A stretch of 59,896 bases of DNA, taken from NCBI RefSeq assembly GCF_000511955.1, contig NZ_AZSU01000001.1, positions 293,872 through 353,767 on the forward strand, written 5' to 3'. Of the stretch, positions 51,513 to 59,896 are shown piece by piece; positions within the stretch are counted from its first letter, which is position 1, and the number at the start of each line of letters is the position of its first letter. The translations under genes were made by a program, and so were the position numbers. This stretch comes from [Clostridium] ultunense DSM 10521 (GTDB lineage Bacteria; Bacillota; Clostridia; Tissierellales; Tepidimicrobiaceae). Under the pieces are notes generated by a model. It searched no databases. It was not told the DNA's origin and saw only the letters and a program-made list of their open reading frames with translations.

Positions 51513-52613
51513 GTGGAAACTATACTAATTACAACAGTTACTGTAACAGCTTTTACCGGTATATTAGCCTTTTTATTAACCCTTGCTGACCGAACCATTG
51601 CCAATTATGGAGAGATGAAGATAGTAATAAATGATGATAAGGAATACATAGTAGACGGTGGAAATACTCTATTGGCAGCATTAATCGATGAAAAAATCTT
51701 CATCCCCTCAGCCTGTGGGGGAAAAGGTACCTGTGGATATTGTAAGGTAAAAATACTGGAAGGTGGAGGACCTGTTCTTCCTACAGAATTGCCATGGCTT
51801 ACGGAAGAAGAGTTAAAAGACAAGGTAAGGCTTTCTTGTCAATGTAAAATTAAAGAAGATATGAGGATTGAAATTCCAGAAGAATTATTTAATGTAAGGG
51901 AGTATCAAGTTACAGTAGAGTCTATTGAAGATATGACTCCAGTGATAAAGAAATTAAGATTAAGATTTAAAGAGGGAGAGGAGATTAGCTTTAAACCAGG
52001 TCAATACATTCAGTTAAAGGCTCCTATATATGAAGGAAATGATGAAGAGGTATATAGGGCTTATTCAATAGCTTCTCCCCCTTCTGAAAAAAGTTATATA
52101 GACCTCATTATAGGATATGTACCCGGTGGTATAGCTACTACTTATGTTCATAAACACCTTAAAGTAGGAGATACGGTTGATATTAATGGCCCTTATGGCG
52201 ATTTCTGTTATCAAGATAAGTATGATAACGAAATGATTCTAGTGGCAGTTGGTACCGGTATGGCTCCAATTCTATCTATCCTCTATCATATGAAAGATCA
52301 GGATATAAAGCGGAAGGCAAGATTCTATTTTGGAGCAAGAACTCCAGAGGATTTATTTCTGTTAGATGAATTGAAGGAATTTGAGAAAGCTTTATACGAT
52401 TTTGAGTTTATTCCTACACTATCTAGGGCATTAGATGAACATAACTGGACAGGAGCAAGAGGAAGGGTAAATGTATTATTAGATGAACATATAAAAAATC
52501 CAGATGATAAAGAAGCCTATTTATGTGGTAGCCCTGCCATGATAGATACGGTGGTAGAAGTGTTAAAAGAAAAGGGTATCCTGGAGGAGCATATATATTA
52601 TGACAAGTTTTAG
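51513..52613 (+). CDS. nqrF: NqrF-type NADH dehydrogenase subunit
   Basis: A 366-residue protein with an N-terminal membrane helix, a 2Fe-2S ferredoxin domain and an FAD/NAD(P)-binding ferredoxin-reductase domain. Cluster Cys are C68, C74, C77 and C109. FAD motifs are YRAYSIASPP; the NAD region contains VGTGMAPILSILYHM and AYLCGSPAMIDTVVEVL. It is NqrF and not RnfC/RnfB, which are soluble flavin and multi-cluster iron-sulphur proteins. It completes the operon and would feed NADH electrons into the RnfA/D/E/G-like core. GTG is the start (GTGGAAACT after GGGGGGATTTT). A palindromic terminator follows. Confidence 0.9.
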   Translation: METILITTVTVTAFTGILAFLLTLADRTIANYGEMKIVINDDKEYIVDGGNTLLAALIDEKIFIPSACGGKGTCGYCKVKILEGGGPVLPTELPWLTEEELKDKVRLSCQCKIKEDMRIEIPEELFNVREYQVTVESIEDMTPVIKKLRLRFKEGEEISFKPGQYIQLKAPIYEGNDEEVYRAYSIASPPSEKSYIDLIIGYVPGGIATTYVHKHLKVGDTVDINGPYGDFCYQDKYDNEMILVAVGTGMAPILSILYHMKDQDIKRKARFYFGARTPEDLFLLDELKEFEKALYDFEFIPTLSRALDEHNWTGARGRVNVLLDEHIKNPDDKEAYLCGSPAMIDTVVEVLKEKGILEEHIYYDKF

Positions 52614-52627
52614 CTAGTATTTGAATT

Positions 52628-52655
52628 AAATGGGACATTAATTAATGTCCCATTT
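52628..52655 (+). terminator. terminator of the ion-pump operon
   Basis: A perfect 28-base palindrome with arms AAATGGGACATTAA and its complement, followed by AT-rich sequence. Confidence 0.85.
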
Positions 52656-52738
52656 AATAATTGTTTAAAAAGTATAGGTAAATATATACTATATATGATA
52701 GAATCGTATTTATAATGAATAAGATAAGAGGTGTGTTT

Positions 52739-53578
52739 ATGATTCAGATTGGTGAAATACAGAAATTGGAGGTAAAAAGGAAAACTTCAGTAGGAGTATA
52801 TTTAAATACCAAAGATAGTAAAAAAGGGGATAAAGATGTACTATTACCTAAAAAGGAAGTACCAAAAGCTGCTAATATAGGTTATGAAATAGAAGTATTT
52901 ATCTATAGGGATTCCAAGGAAAGATTGATTGCAACAACTAGAAAGCCTAAGGTTACTTTGGGGGAAATAGGTTTATTGAAAGTAGTAGATATTACAAAAA
53001 TAGGTGCATTTTTAGATTGGGGGCTAGAAAAGGATCTCTTTCTTCCCTTTAAAGAACAAACCATGAAATTAGAAAAAGGCAGAAAATATTTAATAGGCCT
53101 ATATATGGATAAAAGCAACAGATTATGTGGCACTATGAAGGTTAAGGATTTTTTGAGAAATGATTCGCCTTATAAAGAAAATGATTGGGTAAAGGGAACT
53201 ATCTATAGTATAAATGAGGAAATTGGTGCCTTTGTAGCTGTAGACAATAAATATGAAGGGCTTATACCTATAAATGAATTAATTGGAGTCTATGTACCAG
53301 GAGAAGAAGTAGATTTACGGGTAATAAATGTAAAAGAAGATGGTAAACTAGACCTTAGTTTAAGGGATAAAGCTTATATGGAAATAGATAAGGATGCAGA
53401 ACTAATATTAAATAAGGCTCAAGAAAAGGGTGGTATACTTTTATTAAACGATTATAGTTCACCAAAAGAAATAAGGAAGGAATTAAATATTAGTAAATCT
53501 GCATTTAAGAAAGCTCTGGGAAGACTATTAAAAGAAGGAAAGATTGAATTTATTGAGAATGGTATAAAAATATTATAG
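52739..53578 (+). CDS. S1-like RNA-binding protein (CvfB/YitL type)
   Basis: A 279-residue protein of the CvfB family with several S1-type OB folds and a winged-helix end. The first domain is MIQIGEIQKLEVKRKTSVGVYL, and GLLKVVDITKIGAFLDWGLEKDLFLPFKEQ and GTIYSINEEIGAFVAVDNKYEGLIPINEL are S1 repeats. The wing SKSAFKKALGRLLKEGKIEFIENGIKIL ends it. CvfB proteins bind RNA and affect virulence and other gene expression. ATG 52739 follows AAGAGGTGTGTTT; the frame opens at 52715 without a ribosome site. Confidence 0.88.
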   Translation: MIQIGEIQKLEVKRKTSVGVYLNTKDSKKGDKDVLLPKKEVPKAANIGYEIEVFIYRDSKERLIATTRKPKVTLGEIGLLKVVDITKIGAFLDWGLEKDLFLPFKEQTMKLEKGRKYLIGLYMDKSNRLCGTMKVKDFLRNDSPYKENDWVKGTIYSINEEIGAFVAVDNKYEGLIPINELIGVYVPGEEVDLRVINVKEDGKLDLSLRDKAYMEIDKDAELILNKAQEKGGILLLNDYSSPKEIRKELNISKSAFKKALGRLLKEGKIEFIENGIKIL

Positions 53579-53663
53579 GCAAAATATAATTTATGAAAAA
53601 ACAAGAAACTATCTCCATTTATTGAATATATTAGTTATAACTATGTTTTTAAGGAGTGGTAAG

Positions 53664-53831
53664 ATGAAGCATGTTTCTATGGCGGATTATGGAGATGGTT
53701 CAAGTTTAGAGGAAAGGGTAAATGAATGGATTCTAACAAACGAAGAAAAGCTGTTGGAGGTAATAGATATAGAATATATCCAACAAGGAGATATGTATTT
53801 AGCTACAATCACGTATTTAGAGAGAGGGTAA
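53664..53831 (+). CDS. small acidic protein (Cse60-like, tentative)
   Basis: A 55-residue protein, MKHVSMADYGDGSSLEERVN then EWILTNEEKLLEVIDIEYIQ ending LATITYLERG. It resembles the short sporulation-linked Cse60 group by eye only. ATG 53664 follows AAGGAGTGGTAAG; the frame opens at 53622 without a good site. It stands alone between the RNA-binding protein and ndk genes. Its function is unknown. Confidence 0.55.
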   Translation: MKHVSMADYGDGSSLEERVNEWILTNEEKLLEVIDIEYIQQGDMYLATITYLERG

Positions 53832-53964
53832 TCTGTATAAGGTAGTTAACACAAGATAAGGTATTATGCATACCAATATTAATACATTATATGTCTATAA
53901 GTATAAATATTGGATAAAAATATGAACATATGCTATAATATTAAAAAACTGTTGAGGTGATAAG

Positions 53965-54363
53965 ATGGAAAAAACTTTTGTAATGATAAAAACCGATGGG
54001 GTTGAAAGGGGACTTATAGGGGAAATAATAGGAAGAATAGAGAAAAAAGGGTTTAAGATTACAAAGGCAAAACTATTTCAACCTAGTAGAGAATTAGTGG
54101 AAAATCATTACATAGAACATAAAGAAAAACCTTTCTTTCAAGAACTAGTAGAATATATTATTAAAGGGCCAGTTATGGCTATGGAGGTTGAAGGAGAGAC
54201 TGTTGTAGAAACAATGAGGATTATGATAGGGGATAAGGATCCTAAAAAGGCTCAACCAGGTACCATTAGAGGAGACTTCGCCTATTCACTTACTCAAAAC
54301 ATTATCCATGGTTCAGATTCCATTGAAAGCGCAGAAAGGGAATTAAAACTATGGTTTAGTTAA
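53965..54363 (+). CDS. ndk: nucleoside diphosphate kinase
   Basis: A 132-residue enzyme transferring the gamma phosphate between nucleoside tri- and diphosphates via a phospho-His. MEKTFVMIKTDGVERGLIGEIIGRIEKKGFKI opens the fold, and NIIHGSDSIESAERE contains the active His. The Kpn-loop and tail regions are normal. The ATG follows GTTGAGGTGATAAG. It is a single gene, with a terminator at 54370-54403. Confidence 0.95.
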   Translation: MEKTFVMIKTDGVERGLIGEIIGRIEKKGFKITKAKLFQPSRELVENHYIEHKEKPFFQELVEYIIKGPVMAMEVEGETVVETMRIMIGDKDPKKAQPGTIRGDFAYSLTQNIIHGSDSIESAERELKLWFS

Positions 54364-54369
54364 AGAAAT

Positions 54370-54403
54370 AAGGGGAGCTTTAAAGATAATCCCCTTTTTT
54401 TAT
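54370..54403 (+). terminator. terminator of ndk
   Basis: AAGGGG pairs with CCCCTT across a 15-base loop and is followed by eight T/TTTTTT residues. Confidence 0.85.
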
Positions 54404-54502
54404 TTGGAATAATTATATTTCGAGTATCTAAGAACTTTTTTACTATGGATTGATGATATAATATATGTTGAATGCATAGTTAAATAGATGAGGTGAGAGC
54501 TT

Positions 54503-55870
54503 ATGGAGAGATTAGATCCAAAAGAACTAATATTGAAAGGAAATATGTATAGGGCAATTACCGTAGTATCGTTACCTATTATGATAAACAATTTTATTCA
54601 AACCCTATATAATTTAGCAGATGCAATTTGGGTGAGTAAACTAGGTTCGGTCCAATTTGCTGCTACCTCTTTTGTTTGGCCTATACTATTCTTATTTATA
54701 TCCTTAGGAATTGGGGTTTCTATTGCTGGCACCTCTATATTATCCCAATTAATGGGAGCTTCAGAACATGATGAAGCCAACGCTTATGCTAGTCAAATAA
54801 TGGTGATATCAACTATATTCTCCATTTGTTTTGCTCTATTAGGGTATATATTAAGTCCATATATTATTAAGTTAATGGGAGGTACTGGGGATTTAGCAAT
54901 ATATAGTATTATATATTTAAAGATAAGTTTTTTGGGATTTCCTTTTGTATTTTTATTTTTTAATTTCAATTCTATTATGACAGCCCAGGGGAATACATTA
55001 GCTCCAACAATTCTCAGTGCCATTAGCGCTATTATCAATGTAGTATTAGATCCAATCTTTATATTTACATTAGATATGGGTGTGGCAGGCGCTGCAATAG
55101 CCACAGTAGTATCTCAAGCCTTATTAGTATTTGCTGGAATATATTTATTAAAAAAACATTCTCCTATGATCCAACCAAGTTTTAAAGATTTCAAGTTCAA
55201 TAAAGATAAATTAAAAAAGATTGTTGAAGTAGGCTTTCCTGCTAGCATCGGTCAATCGGGAGCTGCGTTAGGTTTTGTAGTTTTAAACAGTTTCATAGCC
55301 TCCTATGGTACAGCTACATTAGCGGCCTTTGCTATGGTTAATCGGATTACTTCATTAATAATGCAGCCACCTATGGGGATAGGTGCAGGTTTAACTTCTA
55401 TAGTTGGCCAGAATATAGGAGCAAGCCAATTTGATAGGGTACATGAAGCTTTTAAGAAATCTGTAATAGTAACATTATCTATATCTTTTGTTGGAGTAAT
55501 ACTCATGTTGTGGAGAGATAGGGAAACAATAGATCTTTTTATGCGTTCTAAGGACGATATGGAAGTAATAGAACAGGGAGTTACATATTTAAGATATATA
55601 TCTATAACTATGCCTTTAATGGGGTTGTTTAGTATATTTCAAGGGTTATTTCAAGGTTCAGGCCATACTAAATATTCCATGACTATGGCCATTGGACGGC
55701 TTTGGGGTATTAGAATTCCTATGATTTTATTATTTAAGCACTTTACCAATTTGGGCCCTACAGGCATATGGATTTCCATGAGTTCTAGCAATTTTTTAAT
55801 ATGCGTATATGGCTATATAATATATAAAATGGATAAATGGCAAAACAGAGTGATCAATGTAGAACAGTAA
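54503..55870 (+). CDS. MATE-family efflux transporter
   Basis: A 455-residue membrane protein with twelve helices of the MATE family, exporting cationic compounds with sodium or protons. The repeat halves are clear: IMINNFIQTLYNLADAIWVSKLGSVQFAATSF and, in the second half, FPASIGQSGAALGFVVLNSFIASYG with GIGAGLTSIVGQNIGASQ. The ATG follows GATGAGGTGAGAGCTT. It is monocistronic. Substrate is unknown. Confidence 0.92.
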   Translation: MERLDPKELILKGNMYRAITVVSLPIMINNFIQTLYNLADAIWVSKLGSVQFAATSFVWPILFLFISLGIGVSIAGTSILSQLMGASEHDEANAYASQIMVISTIFSICFALLGYILSPYIIKLMGGTGDLAIYSIIYLKISFLGFPFVFLFFNFNSIMTAQGNTLAPTILSAISAIINVVLDPIFIFTLDMGVAGAAIATVVSQALLVFAGIYLLKKHSPMIQPSFKDFKFNKDKLKKIVEVGFPASIGQSGAALGFVVLNSFIASYGTATLAAFAMVNRITSLIMQPPMGIGAGLTSIVGQNIGASQFDRVHEAFKKSVIVTLSISFVGVILMLWRDRETIDLFMRSKDDMEVIEQGVTYLRYISITMPLMGLFSIFQGLFQGSGHTKYSMTMAIGRLWGIRIPMILLFKHFTNLGPTGIWISMSSSNFLICVYGYIIYKMDKWQNRVINVEQ

Positions 55871-55905
55871 AAATACCCATGAATTTTTTTTCATGGGTAT
55901 TTTTG
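55871..55905 (+). terminator. terminator of the MATE gene
   Basis: AAATACCCATGA pairs with TCATGGGTATTT across an 8-T loop and is followed by TTT. Confidence 0.88.
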
Positions 55906-55990
55906 GTTTTAGAAAAAAGTGAAAAATAAACCTTTACAAGGTGTATAATAGTAGAAGAAATAACAATATAAACTTACAAGGAGTGATAGT

Positions 55991-56536
55991 ATGATTAAAA
56001 GAATTAAAACAAACTTAGATGTAGTAGAGGCAATGCTATACTATTGGCAAGCTACTAGTGAAAAGGAGAAGGTAGGAGAACCCTATATATTAAGCATAGC
56101 TAATTTTCCAGAAATGGAGTATATTTATGGTCAAGAATTTGATAAAGAATCGGTAAGAAAAGTTCTTAGTGCCATTTCTAATAGGGAAATGCTTAATAGT
56201 GAGAGTAAGAAGGAAAGAAAATTTTGGAATAACAATATGTGGATGTTGGAAGATTTAGAGTTTACCAATATGATGGTACAACCAGTGAAAATGCTAAATT
56301 TAAGTGGATTAGTGGATAAAACAAATAGCATAAACCCTGATTTTGCATATGAAGAAATAGAGGTAGTATTTGTTCCGGGCCATTTAGATGATTATATAAT
56401 AGATGGAAACAAACTCATAATTAATTTCTTTAGAATAATGCCAGATTTATATCAAGAAGGCAAGGTAAATATAGGAGATAAAGACTTTAATGAATATATT
56501 GAAGAAAAATTAGTAGAAATGGTTGATAGAAGATAG
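55991..56536 (+). CDS. conserved hypothetical protein
   Basis: A 181-residue protein I do not recognise with confidence. It is mostly alpha-helical with a central charged part. LDVVEAMLYYWQATSEKEKVGEPYILSIAN opens it; MWMLEDLEFTNMMVQPVKMLNL and VVFVPGHLDDYIIDGNKLIINFFRIMPDLYQEGKV follow. No signal peptide, Cys pair or membrane helix is seen. The ATG follows ACAAGGAGTGATAGT. The last region, with Trp, Tyr and charged residues, may bind a ligand. It is a single gene with its own terminator. Confidence 0.75.
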   Translation: MIKRIKTNLDVVEAMLYYWQATSEKEKVGEPYILSIANFPEMEYIYGQEFDKESVRKVLSAISNREMLNSESKKERKFWNNNMWMLEDLEFTNMMVQPVKMLNLSGLVDKTNSINPDFAYEEIEVVFVPGHLDDYIIDGNKLIINFFRIMPDLYQEGKVNIGDKDFNEYIEEKLVEMVDRR

Positions 56537-56564
56537 TATTAAAACCCTAATCTACTGGGCAAAT

Positions 56565-56601
56565 AAAAGGCATCTACTATTTCCTAGGTAGTTGCCTTTT
56601 C
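56565..56601 (+). terminator. terminator after the hypothetical gene
   Basis: AAAAGGCATCTAC pairs with GTAGTTGCCTTTT (one mismatch) across a 10-base loop. Confidence 0.8.
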
Positions 56602-56794
56602 ATGTTAATGTTTTATTTATTATAAAAAAAGGTTTTTATCGAAGCATTATAAGGAAGCCGTTTTTAAAACTTATTTAGGTCAAGTTCTTTTTAATTAATA
56701 TTTTATAAATGAGAACTATAAATGAGAACTTTCTTATTCGCAATAAAAAGAGTATTATATAAACAGTAATATTAAGGAAAAGGAGGGGAAAGGA

Positions 56795-58549
56795 ATGAAT
56801 TTTACTTTAAGAATAAAAAATATATTTAAAAGTATTAAAAATAGCTTTAAAAGATTCCCTATAACCATTGGTGTATCCACTACTTTAGTTATTATGTTGA
56901 TTATCCTATCAGAAAAAGGTCTCCAGTTAGCTCAAAATTCAAGGGAAACCTTCCAACGAATCAATATGGTCATTGCCCTAGGGATACCTTTGTCTCTGTG
57001 TATTAAATTAATATATCAGAAAAGGAAAGTTTTTAATAGATCACATGAAATATTAGGTTATATATTAGGAGCAACTATTCTAATAATATACTATCTTTTG
57101 TTATTGAAAGACTTTGGTATGATAAGCATGATAAGGTATATTGGAGTTTCACTATTTTTATATTTAGCTTTTGCCTATATACCTTGGATTAGGAAAAAAG
57201 GTGGGTATGAATTCTATATAATAAAATTGTTCTCTAGTTTTTTTGTCACAGCCATATATTCATTTGTCCTATACTTAGGGACCTCGGCAATATATTTCAC
57301 CATTAATCAATTATTTAATGCTAATATACCTGGGAAATACTTTTATTATACCTTCTTAATTATTGCAGGAATATTTGCACCTTCTCTATTTTTAGCAAGA
57401 ATTCCTGAAATAGATGAGGATTGTAATAAATATGAATATCCGAAACCTTTAAAGGTGTTATTGTTATATATTGTAATTCCATTAATTACAGTATATTCAG
57501 CTATTTTATATGCTTACTTTTTGAAGATAATAGTAACCCAAAGTTGGCCTCAAGGTCTAGTGTCCCATTTAGTATTATGGTATTCAGTTTTAAGTGTTGC
57601 AGTAATATTTTTTATAACACCTATCTTAGATAAAAATAGGTGGGCCTATAGATTTAAATTTTGGTTTTCTAAGTTGATCCTTCCTATCCTAATCATGATG
57701 TTTATTTCCATAGGGATTAGGATTAAGGCCTATGGGGTTACGGAAAATAGATATTTTGTCATAATTCTTGGTCTGTGGGTATTAGGTATAATGCTCTATT
57801 TTGCTTTCTCGAAGAAATTAAATAATATTATTATTCCCATATCCTTGTCCATTATAGCATTAATTTCAGTCTTTGGACCATTGAGCAGCTTTTCAATATC
57901 TAAACTAAGTCAAAATAATAGATTGGAATCAATTTTGGCTAAAAACTATATGCTAGAGGATGAAAAAATATCGAAAGCACCGAAAGATATATCCACTGAA
58001 GATAAAGAAGAAATTAGTGAAATACTTAGATATTTTGAAAACAATCATTCTCTAGAAAATATTAAATATTTACCAAAGGATTTTGAAATAGAAGATATGA
58101 ATATGGTATTTGGGTTTCCCTATATGGAGAAAAACCTATATGAATACAATTTTTTCTATTATTATTCTGAGAGGAGAGGTGGGGCCATTGAAGTGAAAGA
58201 ATACGATTATTTTCTAGAGTCTTATGGTATAGCAGGTAGGTCTGAAATCCAGGATAATATCATAGCCTCATATAACGAAAGAAATTATAACTTTAGAATA
58301 GAAGAAAAGGATAACTTAATATATGAGACCAATTTAAGAAAGTATGCATTAGATATATTAGAAAAAAATAAGGATGCAGGTATGAAAGGTAACAACAAAA
58401 TAGATGCTGATAAAATGACCTTCATAGATGAAAACGACAAAGTAAAGATTAAATTTTTCATAAATAGTATGGATGGAGAAAGACGTAGTTCTATTGAGGA
58501 CACTGTGCTAAGAAATGTTGATTACTATGTTTTAATTAAAATTAAATAG
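56795..58549 (+). CDS. DUF4153 membrane protein
   Basis: A 584-residue protein of the DUF4153 family, function unknown. The first two-thirds hold about ten to twelve hydrophobic helices, including the family block LDKNRWAYRFKFWFSKLILPILIMMF. The last third, from about residue 385, is a polar domain outside or inside the membrane (KISKAPKDISTEDKEEISE and later DENDKVKIKFFINSMDGE). The ATG follows AAAGGAGGGGAAAGGA. It is monocistronic. Confidence 0.85.
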   Translation: MNFTLRIKNIFKSIKNSFKRFPITIGVSTTLVIMLIILSEKGLQLAQNSRETFQRINMVIALGIPLSLCIKLIYQKRKVFNRSHEILGYILGATILIIYYLLLLKDFGMISMIRYIGVSLFLYLAFAYIPWIRKKGGYEFYIIKLFSSFFVTAIYSFVLYLGTSAIYFTINQLFNANIPGKYFYYTFLIIAGIFAPSLFLARIPEIDEDCNKYEYPKPLKVLLLYIVIPLITVYSAILYAYFLKIIVTQSWPQGLVSHLVLWYSVLSVAVIFFITPILDKNRWAYRFKFWFSKLILPILIMMFISIGIRIKAYGVTENRYFVIILGLWVLGIMLYFAFSKKLNNIIIPISLSIIALISVFGPLSSFSISKLSQNNRLESILAKNYMLEDEKISKAPKDISTEDKEEISEILRYFENNHSLENIKYLPKDFEIEDMNMVFGFPYMEKNLYEYNFFYYYSERRGGAIEVKEYDYFLESYGIAGRSEIQDNIIASYNERNYNFRIEEKDNLIYETNLRKYALDILEKNKDAGMKGNNKIDADKMTFIDENDKVKIKFFINSMDGERRSSIEDTVLRNVDYYVLIKIK

Positions 58550-58614
58550 TTTTCTTCTAATGAAAAAGGGGTAAATTAAATATAATAAAAGAATATAGGA
58601 AAAAGGGGGATAAT

Positions 58615-59106
58615 ATGTTAAAAGAAGAATTAAAGATAATACAACAAGCTATTTTAAATGAGATAGAAGCCTACGAATTTTATAGAATGGCTGCTAATCA
58701 AGCAGGTACCGGGGATAGTAAGGAAGCTTTTATGGAATTGGCCAATGAAGAATTAAAGCATGTAGGTTATTTAGAAGCATTATTCGATAAGATTAAAAGA
58801 AGCGATGAAGATAATATAAAATTGGCCTTTGAACCTATGCCACCTTCCCCAGATATTTATAATTGGGAAAAGGTGGACAAGGAATATACAAGTTTAGCTA
58901 TGTCAGTCTTTAGCATTGGTATGCAGATGGAAAAGGCATCTATTGATTTTTATGAAGATGCAAAGGCTAAGACTGAAATTCAAGCAGCAAAGGAATTGTA
59001 CGATTTGCTAATAAAATGGGAGCAAGTCCATCTAGACCAATTTACTGAACAGTATAATATGTATAAAGAAGATTGGTGGGCAGAACAGGGATATGCGCCG
59101 TTTTAA
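58615..59106 (+). CDS. ferritin-like / rubrerythrin-type protein
   Basis: A 163-residue four-helix-bundle protein with a diiron pattern: AILNEIEAYEFYRMAAN gives the first E, ELANEELKHVGYLEAL gives E-x-x-H, and the second half carries IGMQMEKASIDFYEDA and EQVHLDQFTEQ. It lacks the rubredoxin domain of classic rubrerythrin. Such proteins handle iron or peroxide. The ATG follows AAAGGGGGATAAT. It is a single gene with a small hairpin after it. Confidence 0.88.
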   Translation: MLKEELKIIQQAILNEIEAYEFYRMAANQAGTGDSKEAFMELANEELKHVGYLEALFDKIKRSDEDNIKLAFEPMPPSPDIYNWEKVDKEYTSLAMSVFSIGMQMEKASIDFYEDAKAKTEIQAAKELYDLLIKWEQVHLDQFTEQYNMYKEDWWAEQGYAPF

Positions 59107-59118
59107 AATGCTACATAG

Positions 59119-59148
59119 AGGGTTGCTCAGCAACCTTCTTCTTCTTTT
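59119..59148 (+). terminator. terminator after the ferritin-like gene
   Basis: GGTTGC-TCA-GCAACC is a 6-bp stem-loop followed by TTCTTCTTCTTTT. Confidence 0.7.
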
Positions 59149-59202
59149 AAAATATTGTTATAGATTATATAATAGAATGAGAAGAATAATGGGAGTGATA
59201 TA

Positions 59203-59571
59203 TTGAAAACTTTAAAAGAATTTAGCCTTATATTGATTATACTTTTTACAGGTCAAGTTTTACAGCAGAAATACAATATACCAGTACCAGGAACTATATT
59301 GGGGATGATAATTCTATTATTATTGCTAATTACTAAGGTTTTAAAGATAGAAAGGATTGAAAAAATATCAAACATATTGCTAGAACATTTAACATTATTT
59401 TTTGTGCCCTCAGTTGTAGGTATAATGAATTTATTTGATAAAGTAAAAGATATTTGGGTGTATTTATTAATCATATTACTTATTTCTACTATCGTAGTAA
59501 TATTAGTCACCGGATTAACTGTTCAAGTTTTAGATAAATATTTGGCAAATAAGCGTAGGAAAGGAGCATAG
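59203..59571 (+). CDS. LrgA/CidA-family holin-like protein
   Basis: A 122-residue membrane protein of the LrgA/CidA family with four hydrophobic helices. KYNIPVPGTILGMIILLLLL is the family's signature, and LLEHLTLFFVPSVVGIMNLFDKVKDIW follows. These proteins affect cell-wall lysis and may transport overflow metabolites. The TTG start (MKTLKEFSLI) follows GGGAGTGATATA. It is upstream of the lrgB-like gene, with 3 bases between them. Confidence 0.88.
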   Translation: MKTLKEFSLILIILFTGQVLQQKYNIPVPGTILGMIILLLLLITKVLKIERIEKISNILLEHLTLFFVPSVVGIMNLFDKVKDIWVYLLIILLISTIVVILVTGLTVQVLDKYLANKRRKGA

Positions 59572-59574
59572 AAT

Positions 59575-59896
59575 ATGACTATGTATTTAGATACTCCATT
59601 ATTTGGTATGACCCTATCAATAGTTGCATTTATTATTGGAATATTCATAAATAAGAAAAGTAAAATAGCAGTTTTCAATCCTTTGTTATTATCTGCAATA
59701 ATTATAATAGGCTTCTTGTTATATTTTGATATAGATTACGAAACCTATAATAAGGGAGGAAGCATTATCAGTTTTTTTATTGCACCAGCTACGGTAGTTT
59801 TAGCAGTACCATTATATAAAAATATTAAAATTGCTTAGAGAAAGATGGTTTTCCATACTAATTGGAATAACTGTAGGGAATTTAGCAGGACTTTTT
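59575..59896 (+). pseudogene. LrgB-family protein, frameshifted and running off the window
   Basis: The LrgB family partner of LrgA, normally about 230 residues. MTMYLDTPLFGMTLSIVAFIIG and FFIAPATVVLAVPLYKNI are intact, but the frame stops at 59838 after 87 residues. The + strand in another frame continues LLRERWFSILIGITVGNLAG to the window edge, so a single base was gained or lost near 59815-59830. This may be a sequencing error or a true inactivation. Confidence 0.7.

Noticed and set aside
48712-52613. Complete Rnf complex
   Set aside because: RnfB and RnfC are absent, and the last gene is an NqrF-type 2Fe-2S/FAD subunit.

Overview
The window is low-GC, tightly packed DNA from an anaerobic Gram-positive bacterium. 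Strong AGGAGG-type ribosome sites, frequent TTG/GTG starts, sigmaA-type promoters, hairpin plus T-run terminators, a lysine riboswitch and spore-type promoter motifs point to Clostridia. The gene set (BrnQ, DUF2935, DUF445, DUF4153 and an Rnf/Nqr-type ion pump) suggests a Tissierellales-like lineage, but that placement is inference.

Region 1 (1-7700) is a zone of gene decay. It holds an IS3-family transposase end followed by a long hairpin, a broken HEPN/MNT nucleotidyltransferase pair, a heavily damaged rifamycin phosphotransferase-like gene, a nitroreductase tail and two broken CPBP (CAAX-type) membrane proteases. Intact genes among them are brnQ, a padR regulator with a clear operator, and a fetAB-type ABC pair.

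Region 2 (7700-10400) carries a methyltransferase, a PfpI-like protein and a DusA-like tRNA dihydrouridine synthase. Region 3 (10476-13106) is the most novel part: nine small unrecognised genes on the minus strand. It begins with two tandem 51-residue paralogues, and its two transcription units share the same AC-N16-CATA-N3-T promoter motif, which resembles the late mother-cell sporulation factor sigmaK. Several of the proteins share short motifs, so they may form a co-assembling, perhaps spore-associated, structure.

Region 4 (13359-32812) has an internally duplicated PII protein paired with an internally duplicated DUF1538 membrane protein, uvsE, dps facing an HxlR regulator, and a lysine-riboswitch-controlled amino acid permease with an amidohydrolase. 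It continues with mnmA, a surface glucosaminidase, a Rieske oxidoreductase, DUF445, tRNA-Val(GAC), a lysR/yeiH deletion scar, pepA and mgsA.

Region 5 (32813-47864) is a complete myo-inositol regulon. A Gfo/Idh dehydrogenase and a LacI regulator come first, then a sugar-type ABC importer, iolC, an iolJ-like aldolase, iolD, iolE, iolG, iolB and an acylating aldehyde dehydrogenase where iolA would be expected. Two near-identical promoter/operator modules drive the two halves, and the second has a roughly 400-nt leader.

Region 6 (47869-59896) has a cysteine-poor ribosomal protein S4 gene whose promoter is overlapped by a perfect Fur-type box. Divergent from it is a five-gene ion-pump operon that combines RnfD/G/E/A-sized subunits with an NqrF-type NADH dehydrogenase subunit and lacks NqrA, RnfB and RnfC. 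Then follow an S1-type RNA-binding protein, ndk, a MATE transporter, an unknown protein, DUF4153, a ferritin-like protein, and lrgA with a frameshifted lrgB running off the end.
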